A stretch of 12,200 bases of DNA from DASSBG01 sp965651365 (GTDB lineage Bacteria > Pseudomonadota > Gammaproteobacteria > Xanthomonadales > Rhodanobacteraceae), in assembly GCA_965651365.1 (NCBI GenBank), contig CBFGSA010000084.1, forward strand, positions 1 to 12,200, in the 5' to 3' direction. The notes beneath the pieces were generated by a model that saw only the letters and a program-made list of their open reading frames with translations, did no database searches and had not been told where the DNA came from. How positions within the stretch are numbered: position 1 is the stretch's first letter; every line of letters begins with the position of its first letter. The position numbers were made by a program, and so were the translations under genes. This document shows, piece by piece, positions 1 to 6,602 of the stretch.

Positions 1-418
1 TGAAGTACCCTTCACCCTGACCCAGGAAGGCCACCGCGCGCCGCAGGTCTGGCTCAACGAATTTGGCGAGTCGGCGCTGGAGTTCCAGCTCGTGGTCTGG
101 CTCAATGCCGATGCCACGCGCCGCCCCAGTACGGTCAAGGCGGCCTACAACTGGGCTCTGCTGCAGGCGCTGGATCGCCACGGCGTCACCATTCCGTGGC
201 CGCAGCGCAGCGTGCACATGGTCGATGCCGATGCCGCACGCCGCGCGCACACCGGACGTCGCATCGCGGTCGGCAAGCGCCAGCACTCCGACCACGGGGA
301 CAATGACGCGGTGCGCGACGTTGAGCGCGAGATCGCCGAGCACAAGGTCGGGGAACACGCCGCGGCCGCAACCGAAACGAATGAAGCGAGAGATCGAGGA
401 CATGGCCAAGACGATTGA
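1..418 (+). CDS. MscS-family mechanosensitive ion channel, C-terminal part (5' end outside window)
   Basis: Frame 2 is open from the window edge to a TGA at 416-418, giving about 138 residues with no start in view. The residues match the cytoplasmic end of the small-conductance mechanosensitive channel family: a FGESALEFQL strand, then VVWLNADATRRPSTVKAAYN, then a helix and the closing IPWPQRSVHM signature, which resembles the IPFPQ motif of MscS. Channels of this family sit in the inner membrane and release solutes on hypo-osmotic shock. The pore-forming helices would lie upstream of the window. After the PQR motif there is a polar, low-complexity tail of about 65 residues, longer than in short MscS proteins. 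The last 17 bases overlap the start of the E3 gene in another frame, so the two are probably co-transcribed. The family call is firm; the exact paralogue cannot be told. Confidence 0.85.
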   Translation, partial: EVPFTLTQEGHRAPQVWLNEFGESALEFQLVVWLNADATRRPSTVKAAYNWALLQALDRHGVTIPWPQRSVHMVDADAARRAHTGRRIAVGKRQHSDHGDNDAVRDVEREIAEHKVGEHAAAATETNEARDRGHGQDD

Positions 419-2279
419 CATCAAGGTGCCGGACATCGGCGATTTCGACAAGGTGCCCGTGATCGAGGTGCTGGTGAGCAAAGGCGACTCGATCGACAAG
501 GAGCAGAGCCTGATCACGCTGGAGTCGGACAAGGCCACCATGGAGGTGCCGTCGTCGCATGCCGGCAAGGTGGTCGAGGTCAAGGTGTCCGAGGGCGACG
601 AGGTCGGCCAGGGCGATGTGATTGTGGTGGTTGAGGCGGACAACGGCGACTCGGAAGAATCGGAACAGAGCGAGAAACAAACGCCTTCTCCCCAGCGGGG
701 AGAAGGCGGGGATGAGGGGGAGACGCCAAAGGCGTCTTCGGGTGACAGTGATTCGGGCCAGGGTGATTCCAGCGAACGCGACTCAAGCAAGAGCGAACCC
801 TCACCCCAGCCCTCTCCCGGGGGGAGAGGGAGCAAAAGCACGGGTGCCGATGAAACCGGGCGCAAGGCCGATATCGAATGTGAGGTACTGGTGCTGGGTT
901 CGGGACCGGGCGGTTACACGGCGGCCTTCCGTGCCGCCGACCTGGATCAGGACACGGTGCTGGTGGAGCGCTATGCCAGCCTCGGCGGCGTGTGCCTCAA
1001 TGTTGGCTGCATTCCGTCCAAGGCGCTGCTGCATGCGGCCGCGGTCATCGACGAAGCGGCCGCGATGGCCGCGCACGGCATCGACTTCGGCAAGCCGAAG
1101 TTCAAGCTCGACAAGCTGCGCGAGTTCAAGAACGCGGTCGTCGGCAAGCTCACTGGCGGGCTCAAGCAGATGGCCGGCAAGCGCACGGTCAATGTGGTGC
1201 AGGGCACGGGCAGTTTCCTGTCGCCGCACGAACTGGAAGTGGAAAATGACGATGGCAAGAAGACCCTGATCCGATTCAAGAAAGCCATCATCGCCGCCGG
1301 CAGCCAGTCGGTGAAGCTGCCCATGTTCCCGTGGGATGACGAGCGCGTCATGGACTCGACCCGCGCGCTGGAACTGGCCGACGTGCCGAACAAGCTGCTG
1401 GTGGTCGGCGGCGGCATCATCGGCCTCGAGCTGGCCACCGTGTATCAGGCGCTGGGCGCGGAAGTGACCGTGGTCGAGCTGATGGACCAGATCATGCCGG
1501 GTGCCGACAAGGACCTGGTCAAGCCGCTGGCCAAGCGCATCGGCGCGCGCTACAAGGGCATCCACCTCAAGACCAGGGTCACCGAAGCCAAGGCGCAGAA
1601 GAACGGCATCAAGGTCGCGTTCGAGGGTGATTCGATTCCGGACGGCAAGATCTTCGATCGCGTGCTGGTCTCGGTGGGCCGCAGTCCCAACGGCGGCCGG
1701 ATCGGCGCCGACAAGGCCGGCGTCGAGGTCGACGACAGGGGCTTCATCGCCGTCGATCGCCAGATGCGCACCAATGTCGAACACATTTTTGCCATCGGCG
1801 ATCTGGTCGGTCAGCCGATGCTGGCGCACAAGGCCACCCACGAGGCCAGGGTCGCAGCCGAAGTCTGCGCCGGCATGAAGAGTCAGTTTGATGCGCGCGT
1901 GATTCCCTCGGTGGCCTACACCGATCCGGAAGTGGCCTGGGTCGGCGTCAGCGAGCGCGAGGCGAAGGAAAAGGATCTCGATGTCGGCGTGGGCAAGTTC
2001 CCGTGGGCGGCTTCGGGCCGGGCCCTGGGCATCGACCGCGCCGAGGGCTTCACCAAGCTGATCTTCGACAAGAAGACCGAGCGCATCATCGGTGCCGGCA
2101 TCGTCGGCGTGCATGCGGGCGACCTGATTTCCGAACTGGCCCTGGCGATCGAGATGGGCTGCGAAGCCGCCGACATCGGCCTCACCATCCACCCGCACCC
2201 GACCCTGAGCGAATCGGTCGGCATGGCCGCCGAAGTTTTCGAAGGCACCGTCACCGACCTGTACATCCCGAAAAAGTAG
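402..2279 (+). CDS. lpdA: Dihydrolipoyl dehydrogenase (E3) with N-terminal lipoyl domain
   Basis: E3 flavoprotein of 2-oxoacid dehydrogenase complexes, which reoxidises dihydrolipoyl groups with NAD+. I start at ATG 402 because MAKTIDIKVPDIGDF is the standard beginning of a lipoyl domain, giving 625 residues; an in-frame ATG at 381 would add seven. Residues 1-80 are the lipoyl domain, with the lipoylated Lys44 in ESDKATMEV. Residues 82-157 are a charged Gly/Ser/Pro linker. The FAD site GSGPGG is at 166-171, the redox disulfide is Cys198/Cys203 in CLNVGC, a GGGIIGLE NAD site follows, and the catalytic pair is His599/Glu604 in HPHPTLSE. All key residues are present. Lipoyl-E3 fusions are known in several proteobacteria and usually serve pyruvate dehydrogenase; E1 and E2 are not in the window. 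The linker is odd: parts of it are translated REP-like palindromes. Confidence 0.96.
   Translation: MAKTIDIKVPDIGDFDKVPVIEVLVSKGDSIDKEQSLITLESDKATMEVPSSHAGKVVEVKVSEGDEVGQGDVIVVVEADNGDSEESEQSEKQTPSPQRGEGGDEGETPKASSGDSDSGQGDSSERDSSKSEPSPQPSPGGRGSKSTGADETGRKADIECEVLVLGSGPGGYTAAFRAADLDQDTVLVERYASLGGVCLNVGCIPSKALLHAAAVIDEAAAMAAHGIDFGKPKFKLDKLREFKNAVVGKLTGGLKQMAGKRTVNVVQGTGSFLSPHELEVENDDGKKTLIRFKKAIIAAGSQSVKLPMFPWDDERVMDSTRALELADVPNKLLVVGGGIIGLELATVYQALGAEVTVVELMDQIMPGADKDLVKPLAKRIGARYKGIHLKTRVTEAKAQKNGIKVAFEGDSIPDGKIFDRVLVSVGRSPNGGRIGADKAGVEVDDRGFIAVDRQMRTNVEHIFAIGDLVGQPMLAHKATHEARVAAEVCAGMKSQFDARVIPSVAYTDPEVAWVGVSEREAKEKDLDVGVGKFPWAASGRALGIDRAEGFTKLIFDKKTERIIGAGIVGVHAGDLISELALAIEMGCEAADIGLTIHPHPTLSESVGMAAEVFEGTVTDLYIPKK
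682..718 (+). repeat. REP-like palindrome inside the lpdA linker (copy 1)
   Basis: A perfect 12-base inverted repeat (682-693 with 697-708, loop AGC) is followed by a GGGATGAGGGGG tail. Hairpin plus tail resembles palindromic repeats usually found between genes in GC-rich proteobacteria. Here it is read in frame as linker residues beginning TPSPQRGEGGDEG. Confidence 0.75.
721..737 (+). repeat. Small hairpin between the two REP-like copies
   Basis: Perfect 7-base arms (721-727 with 731-737) around an AAA loop, read in frame as ETPKAS within the E3 linker. The core GCCAAAGGC also appears in a weak hairpin at 8836-8848. Confidence 0.5.
797..830 (-). repeat. REP-like palindrome inside the lpdA linker (copy 2, inverted)
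   Basis: A CCCTCACCCC tail leads into a 9-base inverted repeat (810-818 with 822-830, loop GGG). Tail and hairpin are in the opposite order to the copy at 682-718, so the two form an inverted pair. It is translated in frame as EPSPQPSPGGRG, the usual reading of this repeat type when it falls in a coding frame. Confidence 0.75.
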
Positions 2280-2288
2280 GAGCGGCCC

Positions 2289-2486
2289 ATGGACGCGATG
2301 AAAGCCTGTCAGGGCCCCATCGCGGCCATGTGCCGCATTCACGCTGACTACGGTTCCGCGGTGTGACTGAGCGCCGAGCCGTTCGAAACCAACCACTGGC
2401 TGCTCGGCCTGCTGGCCTGCAGCGCTGCCACCTACGCCCTCGGCCACATCGTCAAGTTGCCTCCGCTGCGGCCCGCCCGCCACTGA
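2289..2486 (+). other. Small ORF with strong RBS, interrupted by one in-frame TGA
   Basis: AGGAG at 2278-2282 overlaps the E3 stop codon and lies 6 bases before ATG 2289, a near-ideal ribosome-binding site. The frame reads 25 residues (beginning MDAMKACQGPIAAMC) to TGA 2364-2366. It then stays open for another 39 codons, including the hydrophobic stretch NHWLLGLLACSAATYALGHI, to TGA 2484-2486. The second part alone has no ATG and could only begin at a CTG. Possible readings are a 25-residue peptide, a small membrane protein broken by a nonsense mutation or sequencing error, or UGA read as selenocysteine. A 7-bp stem (2373-2379 with 2402-2408) lies just after the TGA, but its loop of about 22 bases does not look like a clear bacterial SECIS. 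I do not recognise the protein. Confidence 0.35.
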
Positions 2487-2499
2487 CCACCAGCAACAC

Positions 2500-2514
2500 C
2501 CCCTGAGTCAGGGG
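2500..2514 (+). terminator. Candidate hairpin after lpdA and the small ORF, no U-tract
   Basis: Six-base arms CCCCTG/CAGGGG around AGT lie between the convergent lpdA side and the TRIC-type gene. No T-run follows on the plus strand, so intrinsic termination is uncertain. Confidence 0.3.
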
Positions 2515-2531
2515 ACGATCCGGAAGCCCCA

Positions 2532-2550
2532 CTGCGCAACCGATGCGCAG
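2532..2550 (-). terminator. Candidate hairpin just downstream of the TRIC-type gene
   Basis: Perfect 7-base arms CTGCGCA/TGCGCAG with a 5-base loop begin 8 bases after the minus-strand stop codon. There is no U-tract in the direction of transcription. Together with the hairpin at 2500-2514 it may separate the two convergent transcripts. Confidence 0.3.
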
Positions 2551-2558
2551 CATGGCGA

Positions 2559-3179
2559 TCACTCCCGGTTGAAGGTGGGCAGCGTCCAGTTGTATTTCAG
2601 CGACAGGTAGCGCAGCACGAAGCAGGCCACGATCGGCAGCCAGGTGCTCCACACCGCCGGCCAGGCCAGGTATTCGCCCAGCACCGACAGGCCGGCAGCG
2701 AGAAAGGCCGCCGTGGCGTAGAGCTCGGTTTTCTGCAGCACCAGTGACACCCGATTCAGCAGCACGTCGCGGGCCATGCCGCCACCGATCGCGGTCATCA
2801 CGCCAACGATCACCGCGACCTCGGCGTTGTGCCCGAACACCAGTGCCTTGTGCGCGCCATAGACCGCGAACAGCCCCAGGCCCATGGCGTCGAACAGGCG
2901 AACGGGAAAGTCCAGCCGCTCGACCAGGCGATGCGCCAGCATGGTGGCGAGCGCGGCAATGACGGCGGTCAGCAGGTAGCGCCACTCGGCCAGTCCCGCC
3001 GGCGGAATCGCGCCGATGCACAGGTCGCGCGCAATGCCGCCGCCGCAGGCGGTGACATAGGCGATGGCCAGGATCCCGAACACGTCGAAGTCTTCGCGTC
3101 GCGCCGCGACCGCGCCGCTGATGGCAAAGGCAAAGGTGCCGGCCAGATCGATCAGGTTGAACAGGAGGTGTTCGTTCAC
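2559..3179 (-). CDS. TRIC/UPF0126 (YadS-like) inner-membrane channel-type protein
   Basis: A 206-residue, strongly hydrophobic protein. It has two homologous halves, each with the family signature of a glycine triplet followed by Arg-Asp: GGGIARD at 46-52 and GGGMARD at 132-138. Spacing and length fit the bacterial TRIC-type/UPF0126 family, whose members have seven membrane segments and form trimers. Structural homologues conduct monovalent cations; some relatives are labelled glycine transporters, and the substrate cannot be read from this sequence. The start is GTG 3177-3179 with no good Shine-Dalgarno, so it is moderately uncertain; the MNEHLLFNLIDLAGTFAFAI beginning nevertheless looks complete. 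The gene is divergent from the phosphoesterase and convergent with lpdA, so it is probably a single-gene unit. Confidence 0.9.
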   Translation of the reverse strand: MNEHLLFNLIDLAGTFAFAISGAVAARREDFDVFGILAIAYVTACGGGIARDLCIGAIPPAGLAEWRYLLTAVIAALATMLAHRLVERLDFPVRLFDAMGLGLFAVYGAHKALVFGHNAEVAVIVGVMTAIGGGMARDVLLNRVSLVLQKTELYATAAFLAAGLSVLGEYLAWPAVWSTWLPIVACFVLRYLSLKYNWTLPTFNRE

Positions 3180-3206
3180 GGGTTCGGGACTCGGGGTGAG
3201 CTGGAC

Positions 3207-3227
3207 CGAACTGCCAGTGGCAGTTCG
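3207..3227. promoter_or_regulatory. Perfect 9-bp dyad in the divergent intergenic region
   Basis: CGAACTGCC and GGCAGTTCG flank an AGT spacer, about 28 bases upstream of the GTG start of the TRIC-type gene. It could be an operator or a 5'-leader hairpin. The sequence does not identify a binding protein. Confidence 0.35.
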
Positions 3228-3241
3228 CAGCCGGCGAACGA

Positions 3242-3259
3242 CCGGCCATGGATGGCCGG
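3242..3259. repeat. CCATGGATGG-type palindrome
   Basis: Perfect 8-base arms CCGGCCAT/ATGGCCGG around GG. A related imperfect palindrome with CCACGGATGG at its core occurs at about 5204-5221 in the other spacer, so this is probably a dispersed REP-like family rather than a site specific to one gene. Confidence 0.5.
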
Positions 3260-3353
3260 GCCGGTGCCCGGTACCAAGGATGGTTGCTTGCCTGAAGTTC
3301 GGGACGCAGATCGCATTGTGACGGGTGCGAAGTACTGCTGCAATTCACTCGTC

Positions 3354-3382
3354 TTGACGGGCTTGCGTGCGCACGTCATCGT
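3354..3382 (+). promoter_or_regulatory. Weak candidate promoter for the phosphoesterase
   Basis: TTGACG at 3354-3359 is a good -35 match. With 17 bases of spacing the -10 would be CATCGT, which matches the consensus poorly. It is the only -35-like hexamer I noted in the 60 bases before ATG 3412. Confidence 0.2.
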
Positions 3383-3411
3383 TGAGGTTCCCTCATCATC
3401 GAGTCTGTGCC

Positions 3412-5115
3412 ATGAGCAAGTCCAAGCCGCCGCCGGAACACACCACGCACGATACGCATGATGACGCACCCAGCGACCCGCAGCGGCGCCGATTGCTGGG
3501 CGGTGCAGCAGCCGCGGGCGCGGCGCTGGCGCTGGGAGGATGTCGCGGCACCATGCAAGCCGCCGCGCCGGCAGTGAGCGGCAGCAGTGCAGGCATCGAT
3601 GCCGCGCTGGCGCGGCATATCAACAAGGTTGTGGTGATCTTTGCCGAGAACCGCAGCTTCAACAACCTGTTCGCCAATTTTCCCGGCCTTGAGCAGCCGC
3701 TGACGGAGGTGCCGCCGGAGCGTTTTCGCCAGCGGGACCGCGACGGCAGCGTGCTGAAAACCCTGCCGCCGATCTGGAACGGCATGGCGCCGCACAAGCA
3801 GACCGTCGGGCACCGGCCGTACCAGATTCTGGAAAAGGACATTACCGACCTGCCGAATGCGCCCTGGGCACTGCGCACCGCCGACGGCAAACCGCTGCCG
3901 ATGGGCCTGGTCACGCGCAGTCCGGTGCACCGCTTCTATGAAAACCAGTTGCAGATCAACGGTGGGCGCAACGACGGTTTTGTCGCCTGGGGCAATGTCG
4001 GCGGCATGCTGATGGGCTATTACGCCGATGGCGCAGTCAATCTCAGGCTGTGGAATCTGGCCCGCGATTACACCCTGTGCGACAACTTCTTCATGGGCGC
4101 CTTCGGCGGTTCGTTCCTCAACCACCAGTACCTGATCGCGGCGCGACCGCCGCACTACCCGGCCGCCGACAAGAGCCCCAGCAAGGGCATGGTCGCCGTG
4201 GTCGAGGGCAGTGACCCGACCGGCATCCGGCTCAAGCAATCGGCCGATTCACCGGCCAGCGCGATGCAGGGGGAACCGAAGTTTGCCTCGCACAGCACCC
4301 TGACGCCGGATTTCTGGGTGGTCAACACCATGGGTCCGCCCTATGCGCCGGCGTTCAGCCGTGATCCCGACCGGCCGGCCTTCGCGCGCACCGACGAGCC
4401 GTACACGCTGCCGCCACAATCGCATGCCACGATCGGCGACACGCTGTCGGCGGGCAAGGTGGACTGGGCCTGGTATGCCGGTGGCTGGGATTTGGCGCTG
4501 GACAACCGCGGCCGCGACGGGGACAGCGAGCTGTTTCCGCAAAGCCCCAATTTCCAGCCGCACCATCAACCGTTCAACTACTACCGGCGCTTCGCGCCGG
4601 GCACTGCACAGCGCAAGCAGCATCTGCGCGACGGCGGCATCGGCAACACCGCCGCCAGCAACCGTTTCATCGCCGACATCGAGGCGGGCAAGCTGCCCGC
4701 GGTGGCCTTCTACAAGCCACAGGGCAACCTCAACCTGCACGCCGGCTATGCCGATGTCGCCAGTGGCGACGAGCACATCGGCTACGTGATCGAGGCGCTG
4801 AAGAAGAGCCCGCACTGGGACGAAACCCTGGTCGTCGTCACCTTCGACGAAAACGGCGGCTGGTGGGATCACGTGGCACCGCCCAAGGCCGACCGCTGGG
4901 GCCCCGGCACCCGCGTGCCGGCCCTGCTGATCTCACCGCACGTGAAAAAAGGCCATGTCGAGCATACCGTTTACGATACCGGCTCCATTGCCCGCTTCCT
5001 GACCCGCCGCTTCGGCCTGCAGACCCTGCCCGGCATCGCCGAGCGCGACGCCGCCATGGAGAAAAACAGCGGCCTCCGCCCCGGCGACCTCACCGAAGCG
5101 CTCGATCTCGGCTGA
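3412..5115 (+). CDS. AcpA/phospholipase C-type phosphoesterase, predicted Tat-exported lipoprotein
   Basis: A 567-residue protein of the phosphoesterase family that includes bacterial phospholipase C and Francisella acid phosphatase AcpA, enzymes that hydrolyse phosphate esters outside the cytoplasm. I start at ATG 3412; an upstream ATG at 3367 would add 15 residues. The signal has a twin-arginine core (QRRRLLGG, residues 24-31), an Ala-rich hydrophobic stretch, and a lipobox LGGC with Cys44 as likely lipidated residue. Family motifs follow: VVVIFAENRSFNNLF at 73-87 (metal/phosphate site), the NGGRNDGF and NFFMGAFGGSFLNHQYLI blocks, TFDENGGWWDHVAPP from 477, and RVPALLISPHV. Presence of the Glu-Asn and Asp-Glu-Asn motifs suggests an active enzyme. 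Whether the substrate is a phosphomonoester or a phospholipid cannot be decided. Only a weak GAG ribosome-binding site is visible. Confidence 0.9.
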   Translation: MSKSKPPPEHTTHDTHDDAPSDPQRRRLLGGAAAAGAALALGGCRGTMQAAAPAVSGSSAGIDAALARHINKVVVIFAENRSFNNLFANFPGLEQPLTEVPPERFRQRDRDGSVLKTLPPIWNGMAPHKQTVGHRPYQILEKDITDLPNAPWALRTADGKPLPMGLVTRSPVHRFYENQLQINGGRNDGFVAWGNVGGMLMGYYADGAVNLRLWNLARDYTLCDNFFMGAFGGSFLNHQYLIAARPPHYPAADKSPSKGMVAVVEGSDPTGIRLKQSADSPASAMQGEPKFASHSTLTPDFWVVNTMGPPYAPAFSRDPDRPAFARTDEPYTLPPQSHATIGDTLSAGKVDWAWYAGGWDLALDNRGRDGDSELFPQSPNFQPHHQPFNYYRRFAPGTAQRKQHLRDGGIGNTAASNRFIADIEAGKLPAVAFYKPQGNLNLHAGYADVASGDEHIGYVIEALKKSPHWDETLVVVTFDENGGWWDHVAPPKADRWGPGTRVPALLISPHVKKGHVEHTVYDTGSIARFLTRRFGLQTLPGIAERDAAMEKNSGLRPGDLTEALDLG

Positions 5116-5241
5116 GCAACCGAAATGCTGCCGAGCGCAGCGGAGCGTGCCGTCAAAATGCCTCGCATCGCGCCGTCCTGGGACCGAACGAAGCGAGACG
5201 CGGGGAGCGGCCACGGATGGCTGCGCTTTGAGGCGCGAGGA

Positions 5242-5314
5242 AACCCGGGATCCATTGTGCTCTGTTGGCTTGACGCATCTGGCGTGACCTCAAGATCAAA
5301 ATGGATCCCGGGTT
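5242..5314. repeat. Inverted repeat, 15-bp arms (REP-like pair)
   Basis: Left arm 5242-5256 (AACCCGGGATCCATT) and right arm 5300-5314 (its exact complement) enclose 43 bases. The right arm continues into a GC-rich REP body up to about 5342. Confidence 0.7.
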
Positions 5315-5386
5315 CCGGCCTGCGGCCGGCCCCGGGATGACGGAGTTTATGGATCCCGGGTTCCGGCCCCGGATCGAGTCCGGGGC
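5302..5386 (+). repeat. Two tandem direct REP-like units
   Basis: ATGGATCCCGGGTTCCGGCC occurs at 5301-5320 and again at 5349-5368 in the same orientation. The first unit ends in GGGATGACGG. The second carries a separate hairpin with perfect 8-base arms (5366-5373 with 5379-5386). Confidence 0.7.
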
Positions 5387-5421
5387 AGGCTCTGCGGCCT
5401 GCGTGCCGCGCCACCAACCCC

Positions 5422-6600
5422 TTACCCGTTCGGACGCAAGCGGGCTTCCGTCGGATCGTAGCAGTAATCGGCAATGGAGCCATCGCGAATACGCCGAACG
5501 GCCTCGTCGATGGCGGGCAGCGGCACCAGGAACCATTCGCGCGGCTTGACCGGGTTGCCGAACCGGTCGGTGATGGTCAGTTCCAGTTGCGCCGGCGCAA
5601 ACAGTCGGTGCAGCAGATTTTCCAGCTTGGTGCGGTGAATGCCGGAAAGCCTGTAGGTGGCAACAATGTCGACCTCGGCCAGCAAATAGGTCGGATCACG
5701 GCCGGCGTTGGCAATGCGGGTTTCCACATTGCCGCCGGTGACGCCGATCTTGTGCACCAGTTCGCGATGCTCGGCCACGAAAGCTTCGTTCGAGTGGCTG
5801 CGCAACACATAGATGGTTCCGCTTTCCAGATCACCCTCGTCCATGTGGTCACCGAACAGCGGACCGGCATCCGGGTCGCTGAGCCTGCGCCCCGCTTCGT
5901 CCTTGTACAGCGCACGTTGCAGCGATCGCAGCAGCAGATCACTTTCGGTGCCGTTGGCATAGATGACCCGCAGGCGTGCGTCCGGCTGCCCGGCCGTGAT
6001 CTTGATCGTGTCGCCGACCTTGGCAACGTAGGCCAGCTGCCCACCGAGAATGAAGAAGTTGCCTTCCTCGATGCGGGTATCGCGTCCGAAGACTACCGTG
6101 TTGCGCACGCCGTCGTCGAGTTCCCTTTGTGCCTTTTCGAACAAGGGTCGGAAACGCTCGAAATCCTTGCACGGAATCCGGTTGGCGACAGCTTCAGCAG
6201 CCTGCCGGTCGGCATGCGACTGCACATGCCGCAGTTGCGTGATGGCGTCATCGCCGTCCACGCCCAGCTCGGCCAGCAATGCATCCTCGTCCATGGAATC
6301 GGCTTTCACGCCCGGTTCTGCGCCGCTGTCTGCAAGCAGGTGCTGCGGGTCCATTGATGCCAGCAGCCCGCGGGCCTCCGGCAACTGGCGCAGACGATCC
6401 AGCCGAACCGCATACAGGCGTTCGAAAATGTCCCGGTCCTCGCCGTGCTGCGGGGCGTGACCATGTTCATCGACAAACCGCTGGATGTCCTCAAAGCCCG
6501 CAATCAGCCGCTCTTCGGCGCGCGTGTACTGGCGCACCTCGTCGGGCGTGATGTCCACGCCCAGTGCCTCAAGCATTTCATCCTCGTGCGACTTGGCCAC
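5422..6600 (-). CDS. GIY-YIG (T5orf172-like) nuclease-domain protein
   Basis: I start at GTG 6598-6600: it is 2 bases after the helicase stop and has GGGGAG six bases upstream. This gives 392 residues. The C-terminal third carries the GIY-YIG fold: GTIYVL at 261-266, HKIGVTG at 283-289, an arginine at 295 and a helix LENLLHRL at 326-333 whose Glu327 is the likely metal ligand. It then closes with REWFLVPL and a D-G-S-I motif. Such domains cut DNA through a single active site. The 260 residues before it form a long N-terminal region: a charged helical part, a predicted beta-rich part around 176-213 (FFILGGQLAYVAKVGD), and a conserved-looking TESDLLLRSLQRALYKDEAG. I do not recognise these as a named domain. 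Coupling to the helicase suggests the effector nuclease of a defence cassette. Confidence 0.85.
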   Translation of the reverse strand: MAKSHEDEMLEALGVDITPDEVRQYTRAEERLIAGFEDIQRFVDEHGHAPQHGEDRDIFERLYAVRLDRLRQLPEARGLLASMDPQHLLADSGAEPGVKADSMDEDALLAELGVDGDDAITQLRHVQSHADRQAAEAVANRIPCKDFERFRPLFEKAQRELDDGVRNTVVFGRDTRIEEGNFFILGGQLAYVAKVGDTIKITAGQPDARLRVIYANGTESDLLLRSLQRALYKDEAGRRLSDPDAGPLFGDHMDEGDLESGTIYVLRSHSNEAFVAEHRELVHKIGVTGGNVETRIANAGRDPTYLLAEVDIVATYRLSGIHRTKLENLLHRLFAPAQLELTITDRFGNPVKPREWFLVPLPAIDEAVRRIRDGSIADYCYDPTEARLRPNG

Positions 6601-6602
6601 GA

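Larger units (their letters stand above)
5116..5421. other. Convergent intergenic spacer rich in REP-like palindromes
   Basis: About 306 bases between the 3' ends of the phosphoesterase and GIY-YIG genes, with no credible gene. It contains an imperfect CCACGGATGG palindrome at about 5204-5221, a 15-base perfect inverted repeat (5242-5256 with 5300-5314) and a further direct copy of its core at 5349-5362. The GGATCCCGGGTTCCGGCC core and GGGATGACGG tail are typical of dispersed REP elements. I saw no clear U-tract terminator; the hairpins may serve that role. Confidence 0.6.

Noticed and set aside
2364..2408. Firm selenoprotein call at the in-frame TGA
   Set aside because: The stem after the TGA is short with a loop of about 22 bases, and no known selenoprotein context is recognisable; kept only as a low-interest observation.
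801..2483. 560-codon open frame on the minus strand opposite lpdA
   Set aside because: It lies antisense to a fully recognisable E3 gene. GC-rich coding DNA often leaves long open frames on the opposite strand, and its residues match no family I know.
2500..2514. Strong rho-independent terminator
   Set aside because: The hairpin is good but no T-run follows, so it is listed only as a weak candidate.
2452..3348. 298-codon minus-strand frame overlapping the TRIC-type gene
   Set aside because: It is in another frame of the same strand as a clear membrane protein, is arginine-rich and low in family-like motifs; it is a shadow.
3376..4239. Minus-strand frame opposite the phosphoesterase
   Set aside because: Antisense to a gene with intact family motifs and without its own recognisable domains or RBS.
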